64,000 nucleotides of DNA, taken from assembly GCF_015352455.1 (NCBI RefSeq), contig NZ_JADKPN010000014.1, forward strand, positions 80,089-144,088. Direction: 5' to 3'. Made by a program: the position numbers and the translations under genes. Below are positions 41,909 to 50,016 of this stretch, one piece after another. The notes beneath the pieces were generated by a model, which ran no database searches, was not told the DNA's origin, and was given only the letters and a program-made list of their open reading frames with translations. This stretch comes from Nocardioides islandensis. GTDB lineage: Bacteria; Actinomycetota; Actinomycetes; Propionibacteriales; Nocardioidaceae. Positions within the stretch are counted from its first letter, which is position 1, and the number at the start of each line of letters is the position of its first letter.

Positions 41909-42316
41909 TCACCAGACGTAGGCGAGGACTTCCCCACCCACGCCCTTCTGGTTCGCCTGGCGGTCGGTCAGCAGGCCCTGGCTCGTCGAGATGATCGCGA
42001 CGCCCAGGCCGCCCAGCACGCGGGGCAGGCCGGTGCTCTTGGCGTACACCCGCAGTCCGGGCTTGCTGATGCGGCGGACGCCGGCGATCGAGCGCTCCCG
42101 GTTGCGGCCGTACTTGAGGGTGATGGTCAGCGTCTTGCCGACGGCCCCCTCGGCGGGCTCGCCCACCTCGTAGGAAGTGATGTAGCCCTCCTGCCGGAGG
42201 ATCTCGGCGACGCCCTGCTTCAGCTTGGAGTAGGGCATGGTCACCGCGTCGTGGTACGCCTGGTTGGCGTTGCGCAGACGCGTCAGCATGTCTGCGATCG
42301 GGTCAGTCATCGTCAT
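41909..42316 (-). CDS. rpsH: Small-subunit ribosomal protein uS8
   Basis: uS8 of 135 residues, a central-domain 16S rRNA binder; in E. coli it represses the spc operon. Marks are DPIADMLTRLRNANQAYHD and the C-terminal GLGVAIISTSQGLLTDRQA. It starts MTMTDP; the second ATG at 42310 is an equally usable start. A 69-bp gap precedes it after rpsN. Confidence 0.98.
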   Translation of the reverse strand: MTMTDPIADMLTRLRNANQAYHDAVTMPYSKLKQGVAEILRQEGYITSYEVGEPAEGAVGKTLTITLKYGRNRERSIAGVRRISKPGLRVYAKSTGLPRVLGGLGVAIISTSQGLLTDRQANQKGVGGEVLAYVW

Positions 42317-42385
42317 GGTGCTTGTGTCTTCTCTCTGCTGTGGTTTCCGGCCGGTGAGGGGCGGACCTTCAGTGGTTGGGGTGGG

Positions 42386-42571
42386 TCACCAGGAGGACTT
42401 GGTGACGCCGGGGAGCTCGCCGCGGTGGGCCATCTCCCGCAGGCAGATACGGCACAGGCCGAACTTGCGGTAGACCGCCTTGGGCCGGCCGCAGCGCTGG
42501 CAGCGGGTGTAGCCGCGCACCGCGAACTTGGGCTTGCGGGCCGCCTTGACCCTCAGAGCTGTCTTCGCCAT
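42386..42571 (-). CDS. rpsN: Small-subunit ribosomal protein uS14, zinc type
   Basis: Short uS14 (type Z) of 61 residues: MAKTALRVKAARKPKFAVRG, with zinc ligands in RCQRCGRPKAVYRK and GLCRICLRE (CxxC-x12-CxxC). Actinomycetes often have a second, zinc-free copy elsewhere; none is in this window. It lies 17 bp after rplE, its normal place in the spc operon. Confidence 0.98.
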   Translation of the reverse strand: MAKTALRVKAARKPKFAVRGYTRCQRCGRPKAVYRKFGLCRICLREMAHRGELPGVTKSSW

Positions 42572-42588
42572 CTCAGTCGCTCCTTCTC

Positions 42589-43203
42589 TCAGCGCTCGGC
42601 GAACGGGAAACCGAGCTGCTTGAGCAGCGCGCGACCCTCGTCGTCGTTCGTGGCCGTGGTGACGACCGTGATGTCCATGCCGCGGGCGCGGTCGATGCGG
42701 TCCTGGTCGACCTCGTGGAACATGACCTGCTCGGTGAGACCGAAGGTGTAGTTGCCACGACCGTCGAACTGGTTGGGCGAGAGGCCGCGGAAGTCGCGGA
42801 TGCGGGGCAGGGCCAGCGAGAGCAGCCGGTCCAGGAACTCCCACATGCGGTCGCCGCGCAGCGTCACGTGCGCGCCGATGGGCATGCCCTCGCGCAGCTT
42901 GAACTGCGCGATGGACTTGCGGGCCTTGGTGACGGTGGGCTTCTGGCCGGTGATCGCGGTGAGGTCCTTGACCGCGCCCTCGATCAGCTTCGAGTCGCGA
43001 GCGGCCTCGCCGACGCCCATGTTGACCACGATCTTGGTCAGGCCGGGCACCTGCATGACGTTCGCGATGTCGAACTCGCTCTTGAGCGCGGGGAGGATCT
43101 CCTCGCGGTAGCGGGTCTTCAGCCGCGGGGTCACCTTGGGCTCACGGGCGGCGGGTGCCTCCGTGGCCTCGGTGGCCTCGGTCTCGGTGGTGGTGTCGCT
43201 CAT
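42589..43203 (-). CDS. rplE: Large-subunit ribosomal protein uL5
   Basis: uL5 of 204 residues, binding 5S rRNA and bridging to uS13. It has a 22-residue Thr/Glu/Ala-rich N-terminal extension (SDTTTETEATEATEAPAARE) before the core RLKTRYREEILPALKSEF. Core marks are KARKSIAQFKLREGMPIGAH and RDFRGLSPNQFDGRGNYT. The ATG overlaps the rplX stop by 1 bp. Confidence 0.98.
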   Translation of the reverse strand: MSDTTTETEATEATEAPAAREPKVTPRLKTRYREEILPALKSEFDIANVMQVPGLTKIVVNMGVGEAARDSKLIEGAVKDLTAITGQKPTVTKARKSIAQFKLREGMPIGAHVTLRGDRMWEFLDRLLSLALPRIRDFRGLSPNQFDGRGNYTFGLTEQVMFHEVDQDRIDRARGMDITVVTTATNDDEGRALLKQLGFPFAER

Positions 43204-43577
43204 CAGACTTCCTTGCCGGTCTTGCGGGAGACACGGACGCTGCGCTGGGCGGTGTACGTCGAGCCGTCGGAGCGGCGCTTGGAGACCTCGTCGCGGCGGA
43301 AGCCGAGACGGGTCACGCCCTTGCCCTCGACGAGCATCACGTTCGACACGTGGATCGGTGCCTCGGTCGTGATGATGCCGCCGGTGGTGCCGGCGCGGCC
43401 GCCCTGCTGGACGACCTTGGTGTGCCGCTTGACGCGGTTCACGCCCTCGACGATCACGCGCTGCTCCTCACGGAGCACGGCGATGACCTTGCCCTCGGCG
43501 CCCTTGTCGGAGCCGGCGATCACCTTGACGGTGTCGCCCTTCTTGATGTTCACGCTCAGCTTCTTGCTCTTACCCAT
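43203..43577 (-). CDS. rplX: Large-subunit ribosomal protein uL24
   Basis: uL24 of 124 residues, an assembly initiator of the 50S subunit. The KOW motif is IKKGDTVKVIAGSDKGAEGK, followed by EGVNRVKRHTKV and GIITTEAPIHVSNVMLV. It begins 3 bp after rplN and overlaps rplE by 1 bp. Confidence 0.98.
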   Translation of the reverse strand: MGKSKKLSVNIKKGDTVKVIAGSDKGAEGKVIAVLREEQRVIVEGVNRVKRHTKVVQQGGRAGTTGGIITTEAPIHVSNVMLVEGKGVTRLGFRRDEVSKRRSDGSTYTAQRSVRVSRKTGKEV

Positions 43578-43580
43578 GGC

Positions 43581-43949
43581 TCAGAGCACCTCCGGGGCCA
43601 GCGAGATGATCTTCATGAACTTCTTGTCGCGCAGCTCGCGGCCCACGGGGCCGAAGATGCGGGTGCCGCGCGGCTCGCCGTCCTGGCGGAGGATCACCGC
43701 GGCGTTCTCGTCGAAGCGGATGTAAGAACCGTCGGGACGACGGCGGGCCTTCACGGTGCGCACGACGACGGCCTTGACGACGTCACCCTTCTTGACGTTG
43801 CCGCCAGGGATCGCGTCCTTGACCGTGCACACGATGATGTCGCCGATGCCGGCGTAGCGACGGCCGGAGCCACCGAGCACGCGGATGCAGAGGACTTCCT
43901 TCGCACCCGTGTTGTCGGCGACCTTGAGCCGCGACTCCTGCTGGATCAC
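43581..43949 (-). CDS. rplN: Large-subunit ribosomal protein uL14
   Basis: uL14 of 122 residues at the subunit interface (bridges to 16S rRNA and the RsfS site). It reads MIQQESRLKVADNTGAKEVL, GDIIVCTVKDAIPGGNVKKG and FGPVGRELRDKKFMKIISLA. The GTG start overlaps the rpsQ stop by 4 bp (GTGA). Confidence 0.98.
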   Translation of the reverse strand: MIQQESRLKVADNTGAKEVLCIRVLGGSGRRYAGIGDIIVCTVKDAIPGGNVKKGDVVKAVVVRTVKARRRPDGSYIRFDENAAVILRQDGEPRGTRIFGPVGRELRDKKFMKIISLAPEVL

Positions 43950-44248
43950 TTCGCACGCTCCAGAATCTCCACGACCCGCCAGCGCTTGGTGGCCGACAGG
44001 GGCCGGGTCTCCATGATCAGGACGCGGTCGCCGACGCCACAGTCATTGGCCTCGTCGTGCGCCTTCAGCTTCGAGGTCCTGCGCATGACCTTGCCGTAGA
44101 GCGCGTGCTTGACGCGGTCCTCGACGGCGACGACGACGGTCTTGTCCATCTTGTCGCTGACGACCAGGCCCTCGCGGGTCTTGCGCGTCCGACGAACGAC
44201 ACTGCGCTCGACTCCCGTTGCCTGAGTCTCGTTGGTGGTCTCGCTCAT
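43946..44248 (-). CDS. rpsQ: Small-subunit ribosomal protein uS17
   Basis: uS17 of 100 residues, an OB-fold primary binder of 16S rRNA helix 11. A roughly 20-residue N-terminal extension (SETTNETQATGVERSVVRR) precedes the core RKTREGLVVSDKMDKTVVVA and RTSKLKAHDEANDCGVGDRV. It overlaps rpmC by 4 bp (ATGA). Confidence 0.98.
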   Translation of the reverse strand: MSETTNETQATGVERSVVRRTRKTREGLVVSDKMDKTVVVAVEDRVKHALYGKVMRRTSKLKAHDEANDCGVGDRVLIMETRPLSATKRWRVVEILERAK

Positions 44249-44496
44249 GCCTTCTCACTGGCCTTCTCGTTGGTCCCGGGCGTGGACCGGATGCCGAGCT
44301 CGCGCTCACGCACCACGGTGTAGATCCGGGCGATGTCCTTCTTGACCGTCCGCAGCCGGCCGTGGCTCTCCAGCTGGCCGGTGGCCGCCTGGAAGCGGAG
44401 GTTGAACAGCTCCTCCTTGGCCTCGCGCAGACGCGCCTCGAGGTCTGTGGCGTTCATGTCGTCCAGCTCGTGAGCTTGCGTGCCCTGCTGCGCCAT
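44245..44496 (-). CDS. rpmC: Large-subunit ribosomal protein uL29
   Basis: uL29 of 83 residues at the polypeptide exit site, beside uL23. The two-helix core is residues about 10-72 (LEARLREAKEELFNLRFQAA, then RTVKKDIARIYTVVRERE); a short Thr/Glu/Ser tail follows. The ATG at 44496 overlaps the rplP stop by 1 bp. Confidence 0.97.
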   Translation of the reverse strand: MAQQGTQAHELDDMNATDLEARLREAKEELFNLRFQAATGQLESHGRLRTVKKDIARIYTVVRERELGIRSTPGTNEKASEKA

Positions 44497-44915
44497 CAGA
44501 ACTCTCCTTCCTCGCGCGAGATGAAACGGGTCTTCATGGGGAGCTTGTGCTGCGCGCGGCGCATCGCCTCCTTGGCGATGTCCTCCGTGACGCCGGACAG
44601 CTCGAACAGCACGCGACCGGGCTTGACGTTGGCCACCCACCACTCCGGCGAGCCCTTGCCGGAGCCCATGCGGGTCTCGGCGGGCTTCTTGGTCAGCGGA
44701 CGGTCGGGGTAGATGTTGATCCACACCTTGCCGCCACGCTTGATGTGCCGGGTCATGGCGATACGGGCCGACTCGATCTGCCGGTTCGTGACGTAGGAGC
44801 CCTCGAGGGACTGGATGCCGAAGTCACCGAACGCCAGGCGCGTGCCGCCCTTGGCGGCACCGGTCCGCTTGGGGTGGTGCTGCTTGCGGTGCTTGATACG
44901 ACGGGGCATCAACAT
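44496..44915 (-). CDS. rplP: Large-subunit ribosomal protein uL16
   Basis: uL16 of 139 residues, close to the peptidyl transferase centre and A-site tRNA. It starts MLMPRRIKHRKQHHPKRTG, with GDFGIQSLEGSYVTNRQIES and KPAETRMGSGKGSPEWWVA, the loop that reaches the catalytic centre. The ATG at 44915 gives the usual MLMPRR start; the ATG at 44909 is the alternative. Confidence 0.98.
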   Translation of the reverse strand: MLMPRRIKHRKQHHPKRTGAAKGGTRLAFGDFGIQSLEGSYVTNRQIESARIAMTRHIKRGGKVWINIYPDRPLTKKPAETRMGSGKGSPEWWVANVKPGRVLFELSGVTEDIAKEAMRRAQHKLPMKTRFISREEGEF

Positions 44916-44919
44916 GGCG

Positions 44920-45735
44920 TCAGCCCTCGCTTCCGGACTCGCTGGGAGCGGCGGTCGCCTCGGCGGGCGCCTCGGTCGAGCCGCCCTGGCTGCCACCGCG
45001 GGTGCCGCGGCTCGGCCGCTCGCCACCGCGCTCGCCGCTCCGCTGGGGACGACCGCTGCGGCCGGGGACGCCCGCGCGGGCGGCGGCCTGGGCCTGACGC
45101 TCGGCACGGGTGCCGGCGACCTCGCCCTTGTAGATCCACACCTTCACGCCGATGCGGCCGAAGGTGGTGCGGGCCTCGTAGAAGCCGTAGTCGATGTCGG
45201 CACGCAGGGTGTGCAGGGGCACGCGGCCCTCGCGGTAGAACTCGGTGCGCGACATCTCGGCGCCGTTGAGGCGGCCGGAGCACTGGATCCGGATGCCCTT
45301 GGCACCGGAGCGCATCGAGGTCTGCATCGCCTTGCGCATCGCGCGACGGAACTGCACGCGACCCGACAGCTGCTCGGCGACACCCTGGGCGACCAGCTGA
45401 GCGTCGATCTCGGGGTTCTTGACCTCGAGGATGTTCAGCTGGACCTGCTTGCCGGTGAGCTTCTCCAGCTCGCCGCGCAGCCGGTCGGCCTCCGCGCCGC
45501 GGCGGCCGATCACGATGCCCGGACGCGCGGTGTGGATGTCGACGCGCACGCGGTCACGGGTGCGCTCGATCTCGACCTTGGCGATGCCGGCGCGCTCCAT
45601 GCCCTTGGCGAGCAGCTTGCGGATCGCGACGTCCTCGCCGACGTACGACTTGTACAGCTTGTCGGCGTACCACCGGCTCTTGTGGTCGGTGGAGATGCCC
45701 AGACGGAAGCCGTTGGGGTTGATCTTCTGTCCCAT
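44920..45735 (-). CDS. rpsC: Small-subunit ribosomal protein uS3
   Basis: uS3 of 271 residues at the mRNA entrance. Two KH-like domains: GQKINPNGFRLGISTDHKSR and RPGIVIGRRGAEADRLRGEL (the GRRG nucleic-acid loop). The C terminus (about 212-271) is an unstructured tail, first Arg/Gly-rich then acidic (TEAPAEATAAPSESGSEG), as is common in actinomycetes. Confidence 0.98.
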   Translation of the reverse strand: MGQKINPNGFRLGISTDHKSRWYADKLYKSYVGEDVAIRKLLAKGMERAGIAKVEIERTRDRVRVDIHTARPGIVIGRRGAEADRLRGELEKLTGKQVQLNILEVKNPEIDAQLVAQGVAEQLSGRVQFRRAMRKAMQTSMRSGAKGIRIQCSGRLNGAEMSRTEFYREGRVPLHTLRADIDYGFYEARTTFGRIGVKVWIYKGEVAGTRAERQAQAAARAGVPGRSGRPQRSGERGGERPSRGTRGGSQGGSTEAPAEATAAPSESGSEG

Positions 45736-46208
45736 CAGGCGCTCTTCCCAGTCTTCTTGGCAGTGGTCTTCTTGGCGGCCGTCTTCTTCTGGGCCGGAGC
45801 CTTCGGCTCCTGCTTCACGACCGGCTCGACGGCCAGGGTGATGTGGCTGGTCCGCTTGAGGATGCGGGTCGCCCGGCCCTGGGCACGGGGGCGCCAGCGC
45901 TTCATCGTCGGGCCCTCGTCGACCAGGCCCACGGTGACGACCAGGTCGCCGCGGTCGAGGTCCTCGGTGGTCACCGCGTTGGCCACGGCGCTCTCGAGCA
46001 CCTTGTGGACCGTCGTCGCGGCCGTCTGCGGCGCGAAGGCCAGCAGGTCCAGGGCGGCGTCCACGGGCAGACCGCGGACCATGTCCACGACCCGGCGGGC
46101 CTTCATCGGGGTGATGCGGACGTACCGGGCGCTCGCGAAGGCACCCGGACGGTCGCCGAGCAGCGACTCGCGTCGGGCACTCTGGCGCCGGCGTTCGGTG
46201 GTAGGCAT
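45735..46208 (-). CDS. rplV: Large-subunit ribosomal protein uL22
   Basis: uL22 of 157 residues, whose beta hairpin lines the exit tunnel. An N-terminal extension (about 30 residues, PTTERRRQSARRESLLGD) precedes YVRITPMKARRVVDMVRGLP; the hairpin region is KRWRPRAQGRATRILKRTSH. A Lys/Ala/Thr tail (KKTAAKKTTAKKTGKSA) ends the protein. It overlaps rpsC by 1 bp. Confidence 0.98.
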   Translation of the reverse strand: MPTTERRRQSARRESLLGDRPGAFASARYVRITPMKARRVVDMVRGLPVDAALDLLAFAPQTAATTVHKVLESAVANAVTTEDLDRGDLVVTVGLVDEGPTMKRWRPRAQGRATRILKRTSHITLAVEPVVKQEPKAPAQKKTAAKKTTAKKTGKSA

Positions 46209-46209
46209 G

Positions 46210-46491
46210 TCAGCGTCGCCGTCCCTTCCGGTCGTCCTTGACGTGCCCGCGGTAGGTGCGGGTCGGGGCGAACTCCCCGAGCTTGTGGCCGACCATCGCG
46301 TCGGTCACGAAGACGGGGACGTGCTTGCGGCCGTCGTGCACGGCGATCGTGTGGCCGATCATGGCCGGGACGATCATCGAGCGGCGTGACCAGGTCTTGA
46401 TGACGTTGTGGCTGCCCTTGTCGTTCTCGGCGTCCACCTTCTTCATCAGGTGGCCGTCGACGAAGGGGCCCTTCTTCAGGCTGCGAGGCAT
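46210..46491 (-). CDS. rpsS: Small-subunit ribosomal protein uS19
   Basis: uS19 of 93 residues in the 30S head near uS13. It reads MPRSLKKGPFVDGHLMKKVD, TWSRRSMIVPAMIGHTIAVH and VGHKLGEFAPTRTYRGHVKD. Located between rplB (5 bp gap) and rplV (1 bp gap). Confidence 0.98.
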   Translation of the reverse strand: MPRSLKKGPFVDGHLMKKVDAENDKGSHNVIKTWSRRSMIVPAMIGHTIAVHDGRKHVPVFVTDAMVGHKLGEFAPTRTYRGHVKDDRKGRRR

Positions 46492-46496
46492 GTCGG

Positions 46497-47333
46497 TTAC
46501 TTCCTACCCTTGCCGGTCTTGCGGCGGCGGATGATCTGGGCGTCGCTCGCCTTGCGGCGACGCGTGCGGCCCTCGGGCTTGCCCCAGGGCGACACCGGGT
46601 GACGACCACCGGACGTCTTGCCCTCGCCACCACCGTGCGGGTGGTCGACGGGGTTCATGACGACACCGCGGACGGTCGGGCGCTTGCCCTTCCAGCGCAT
46701 GCGGCCGGCCTTGCCCCAGTTGATGTTGGACTGCTCGGCGTTGCCGACCTCGCCGATCGTGGCGCGGCAGCGGACGTCGACGAAGCGCATCTCGCCGGAC
46801 GGCATGCGCAGCGTGGCGCGCGAGCCCTCCTTGGCGACCAGCTGGGCGCTGTTGCCCGCGGAACGGGCGATCTTGGCGCCGCCGCCGGGACGCAGCTCGA
46901 TGCAGTGCACCGTGCTGCCGACCGGGATGTTGCGCAGCGGCAGGTTGTTGCCCACCTTGATGTCGGCCGTCGGGCCGGACTCGAGGTTGGCGCCCTGGAC
47001 CAGGTCCTTCGGGCACACGATGTAGCGCTTCTCGCCGTCGGCGTAGTGCAGCAGCGCGATGCGCGCGGTGCGGTTCGGGTCGTACTCGATGTGCGCGACC
47101 TTGGCCGGCACGCCGTCCTTGTCGTAGCGACGGAAGTCGATGATGCGGTAGGCGCGCTTGTGACCGCCGCCCTGGTGCCGGGTGGTGATCCGGCCCTGGT
47201 TGTTGCGGCCGCCCTTCTTGGCCAACGGGCGCGTCAGCGACTTCTCCGGCGTGGTCCGGGTGATCTCGACGAAGTCGGCCACCGAGGAGCCACGACGGCC
47301 CGGGGTGGTCGGCTTGTACTTGCGGATAGCCAT
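46497..47333 (-). CDS. rplB: Large-subunit ribosomal protein uL2
   Basis: uL2 of 278 residues, needed for subunit joining and peptidyl transferase activity. It starts MAIRKYKPTTPGRRGSSVAD, with GRITTRHQGGGHKRAYRIID and the conserved C-terminal GVVMNPVDHPHGGGEGKTSG, including the key His residue near the catalytic centre. Confidence 0.98.
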   Translation of the reverse strand: MAIRKYKPTTPGRRGSSVADFVEITRTTPEKSLTRPLAKKGGRNNQGRITTRHQGGGHKRAYRIIDFRRYDKDGVPAKVAHIEYDPNRTARIALLHYADGEKRYIVCPKDLVQGANLESGPTADIKVGNNLPLRNIPVGSTVHCIELRPGGGAKIARSAGNSAQLVAKEGSRATLRMPSGEMRFVDVRCRATIGEVGNAEQSNINWGKAGRMRWKGKRPTVRGVVMNPVDHPHGGGEGKTSGGRHPVSPWGKPEGRTRRRKASDAQIIRRRKTGKGRK

Positions 47334-47359
47334 GTTCTCTCAGTCCCTAGGTAGCCCGG

Positions 47360-47665
47360 TCAGGAGACCGGACCTCCGAAGATGTCGATGCGGTGGCCCT
47401 CGGCGAGGCTGACGATCGCGCGCTTGGTGTCCTTGCGCTTGCCGAGCCCGGTGCGGGTCCGGCGTGTCTTGCCCTTGCGGTTGATGGTGTTGACCGCGGT
47501 GACCTTGACGTTGAAGACCTTCTCGACCGCGATCTTGATCTCGGTCTTGTTGGCGTCGGGACGCACGAGGAAGGTGTACTTGTTGTTGTCGAGGAGGCCG
47601 TAGCTCTTCTCCGACACCACCGGGGCGACGAGCACGTCGCGGTGGTCCTTGTGCAGGGTGCTCAC
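47360..47665 (-). CDS. rplW: Large-subunit ribosomal protein uL23
   Basis: uL23 of 101 residues, the exit-site docking protein for SRP and trigger factor. It reads HRDVLVAPVVSEKSYGLLDN, KTEIKIAVEKVFNVKVTAVN and GKTRRTRTGLGKRKDTKRAI. The GTG start overlaps rplD by 4 bp (GTGA). Confidence 0.98.
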   Translation of the reverse strand: MSTLHKDHRDVLVAPVVSEKSYGLLDNNKYTFLVRPDANKTEIKIAVEKVFNVKVTAVNTINRKGKTRRTRTGLGKRKDTKRAIVSLAEGHRIDIFGGPVS

Positions 47666-48639
47666 TTGTCGTCCTCCGCATCATCGGCGACCGAGCCGCC
47701 ACCGGCGCGCGTGAAGCCCGCGGCCTCGGCGTCCTCGGCGGTCTTGAAGTAGAACTCCGCGTCGGTCTGGTCGTACCACTGGCCGTCGGGCTCGTGGTAC
47801 AGACCCGAGTCGGCGTTGCCCTTGACCTCGTAGCCCTTGGGAGCGCCGCCGCTCTTCAGCGGGGCCTTCGCGCCCTTGGGGAGCTCCGGCTTCTCGTCGG
47901 CCTCGACGGTCTCGACCTTCTCGGCCTTCTCCGGCTTCTCGGCCTTCGCGGCCTTGGCGGTCTTGACGTCCGCAAGAGCGGCCGGGGCAGCGGCCTCGAC
48001 CTCGATCGTCTCGGCGACCGTCGCGCTCGAGGTGTCGCCACCGACGAACGCCTCGTACGCGCCCTGGGTGAAGACCACGTCGTCGGCAGCCAGCACGTCG
48101 TAGGTGTTGAGCTGGTCGACGGCGACGATGTGCACCTCGGGCGCGTTGCGCAGCGAGAGCCAGGTCAGCGCGTCGGAGCGCTCGAGGACCACCAGGAAGT
48201 TGGTGCGCTCCACCACGCCCTGCAGCGCCTTGAGGGCGGTGCGGGTCGAGGGCTTCTCACCGGAGACCAGCGAGTCGACGACGTGGACGCGGCCGTTCTG
48301 GGCCCGGTCGGACAGGGCGCCACGCAGCGCGGCGGCCTTCATCTTCTTGGGCGTGCGCTGGGAGTAGTCGCGCGGCTGCGGGCCGTGCACGACGCCACCA
48401 CCGGCGAACTGCGGCGCACGGGTCGAGCCCTGGCGGGCGCGGCCGGTGCCCTTCTGCTTGTAGGGCTTGCGGCCACCGCCGCGGACCAGGCCGCGGGTCT
48501 TGGTGGCAGCGGTGCCCTGGCGCGCGGCGGCCTGCTGGGCCACCACGACCTGGTGGATCAGCGGGACGTTGACCGGCGCGTCGAAGATGTCGGCGGGCAG
48601 GTCGACCTTGAGGACCTGCGTCTTGCCTGGGGTGCTCAC
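47662..48639 (-). CDS. rplD: Large-subunit ribosomal protein uL4 with a long linker and added C-terminal domain
   Basis: uL4 of 325 residues; ordinary uL4 has about 205. The ribosomal core is residues 1-200, with the tunnel loop RGLVRGGGRKPYKQKGTGRA and GGVVHGPQPRDYSQRTPKKM. A charged linker (about 201-267, with repeated KAEKPEKAEKVE) leads to a 46-residue domain (268-313; 47701-47838) of pattern KGNxxSGxYHxPxxxWYDQTxAExxF that is also the C-terminal domain of bL17 here. A short Gly/Asp tail ends the protein. GTG start coupled to rplC. Confidence 0.97.
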   Translation of the reverse strand: MSTPGKTQVLKVDLPADIFDAPVNVPLIHQVVVAQQAAARQGTAATKTRGLVRGGGRKPYKQKGTGRARQGSTRAPQFAGGGVVHGPQPRDYSQRTPKKMKAAALRGALSDRAQNGRVHVVDSLVSGEKPSTRTALKALQGVVERTNFLVVLERSDALTWLSLRNAPEVHIVAVDQLNTYDVLAADDVVFTQGAYEAFVGGDTSSATVAETIEVEAAAPAALADVKTAKAAKAEKPEKAEKVETVEADEKPELPKGAKAPLKSGGAPKGYEVKGNADSGLYHEPDGQWYDQTDAEFYFKTAEDAEAAGFTRAGGGSVADDAEDDK

Positions 48640-49295
48640 TGGGCGCTACCTCCCTTGGCGGCCGAGCGGAGGACCAGCAGGCCACCCTTGGGGCCGGGGA
48701 CGGCGCCCTTGAGCAGGATCAGGCCCTTCTCGGCGTCGACGGCGTGGACGGTGACGTTCTGGGTGGTGACGGTGTCGCCACCCATGCGGCCGGCCATCCG
48801 GACACCCTTGAAGACGCGGCCGGGCGTGGCGCAGGCGCCGATCGAACCCGGCTTGCGGTGGTTGCGGTGGGCGCCGTGCGAGGCACCGACACCGTGGAAG
48901 CCGTGCCGCTTCATGACGCCGGCGAAGCCCTTGCCCTTGCTGGTGCCCGTCACGTCGATCTCGTCGCCGGCGGCGAAGGTGTCGACGGCGAGCTCCTGGC
49001 CCGGCTCGTACGACGCGGCGTCGGCCGTGCGGATCTCGAGGAGGTGGCGGCGCGGGGTCGACCCGGCCTTGGCGAAGTGACCGGCGGTCGGCTTGTTGAC
49101 CTTGCGGGCCTCGATCTCGCCGAACCCGACCTGGATGGCGTTGTAGCCGTCGGTCTCGGGGCGGCGGACCTGGGTCACCACGTTGGTGCCGGCGGCGACG
49201 ACGGTCACGGGGACGACGAGGTTGTTCTCGTCCCAGACCTGGGTCATGCCGAGCTTGGTGCCCAGCAGCCCCTTCACGTTGCGTTCGATAGTCAT
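48636..49295 (-). CDS. rplC: Large-subunit ribosomal protein uL3
   Basis: uL3 of 219 residues. It begins MTIERNVKGLLGTKLGMTQV and has the conserved GTSKGKGFAGVMKRHGFHGV and HRKPGSIGACATPGRVFKGV, the extension that reaches the peptidyl transferase centre. It overlaps rplD by 4 bp and follows rpsJ after 10 bp. Confidence 0.98.
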   Translation of the reverse strand: MTIERNVKGLLGTKLGMTQVWDENNLVVPVTVVAAGTNVVTQVRRPETDGYNAIQVGFGEIEARKVNKPTAGHFAKAGSTPRRHLLEIRTADAASYEPGQELAVDTFAAGDEIDVTGTSKGKGFAGVMKRHGFHGVGASHGAHRNHRKPGSIGACATPGRVFKGVRMAGRMGGDTVTTQNVTVHAVDAEKGLILLKGAVPGPKGGLLVLRSAAKGGSAQ

Positions 49296-49305
49296 GTGAG
49301 AGCCC

Positions 49306-49614
49306 TCAGAGCTTGATCTCGATGTCGACGCCGGCCGGCAGGTCGAGGCGCATCAGGGAGTCGACGGTCTTCGGGGTGGGGTCGATGATGTCGATGAGGC
49401 GCTTGTGGGTGCGCATCTCGAAGTGCTCGCGGGAGTCCTTGTACTTGTGGGGCGAGCGGATGACGCAGTACACGTTCTTCTCGGTCGGCAGCGGCACGGG
49501 GCCGGCGACGCGAGCACCCGTGCGGGTGACGGTGTCCACGATCTTGCGCGCCGAGGTGTCGATCACCTCGTGGTCATAGGCCTTGAGCCTGATGCGGATC
49601 TTCTGTCCCGCCAT
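49306..49614 (-). CDS. rpsJ: Small-subunit ribosomal protein uS10
   Basis: uS10 of 102 residues, 30S head protein and NusB partner in antitermination. It reads MAGQKIRIRLKAYDHEVIDT, GPVPLPTEKNVYCVIRSPHK and HFEMRTHKRLIDIIDPTPKT. First gene of the S10 operon; fusA/tuf, often upstream in bacteria, are absent here. The ATG at 49614 is chosen; longer frames run into the leader. Two hairpins lie in the leader (49684-49726). Confidence 0.98.
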   Translation of the reverse strand: MAGQKIRIRLKAYDHEVIDTSARKIVDTVTRTGARVAGPVPLPTEKNVYCVIRSPHKYKDSREHFEMRTHKRLIDIIDPTPKTVDSLMRLDLPAGVDIEIKL

Positions 49615-50016
49615 AGGTCTCTCTCGTCCTTCTTCTCGTCCCAAGTGGGTGGGTTCCTGGGCCGCTCCAGCGACCCGCACCATCGACCCCCGCGGTCGGG
49701 CGTGTCGCAGACATTCGATCTGCGACCCGCCGAAGCGGATCTGATGATGGGGGTGTTGGCCCGACGATCGAGAGCTATCTCGGCGTCGAACGGATCGGGT
49801 CTCCAGGTGCGGTGCGGCCGCACAGCGACCACCGGCACCCATCGGGAGACGCGATTCAATGGTCAAGTACTGCCGCACCCCGGCAACCCGCCGGAGCAAC
49901 CGGACTATCTTGGCAGACCTTTGGAAGCACGCAAAATCCGATGGCTCCCTGCGAGGATGGTGCCTCCCCATCTCGGGGTTTCGGTCACGTCGGAGCGGTT
50001 CGGAGGCGGAGCAGCC
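49615..50016. other. Divergent control region between rpsJ and the second MoxR cluster
   Basis: A 402-bp gene-free region. It holds two adjacent hairpins in the rpsJ leader, a TTGACC on the minus strand at 49861-49866 (good -35 match but no convincing -10 at 16-18 nt), and TATCTT on the plus strand at 49906-49911, a possible -10 for the gene at 50017. It is A/T-richer near 49850-49940 than its flanks. Small open frames here look like noise. Confidence 0.5.
49684..49726 (-). promoter_or_regulatory. Two tandem hairpins in the rpsJ leader
   Basis: GTCGCAGA / TCTGCGAC (49704-49711, 49719-49726) is a perfect 8-bp stem with a 7-nt loop. Beside it, CGACC / GGTCG (49684-49698) forms a 5-bp stem. Both lie 70-112 nt upstream of rpsJ in the minus-strand leader, where ribosomal-protein autoregulation usually acts. 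Confidence 0.5.

Noticed and set aside
49405..50016. Upstream extension of the membrane protein gene at 50017 into the rpsJ region
   Set aside because: It overlaps rpsJ antisense; ATG 50017 has a strong ribosome binding site and starts a typical cytoplasmic Pro-rich segment.
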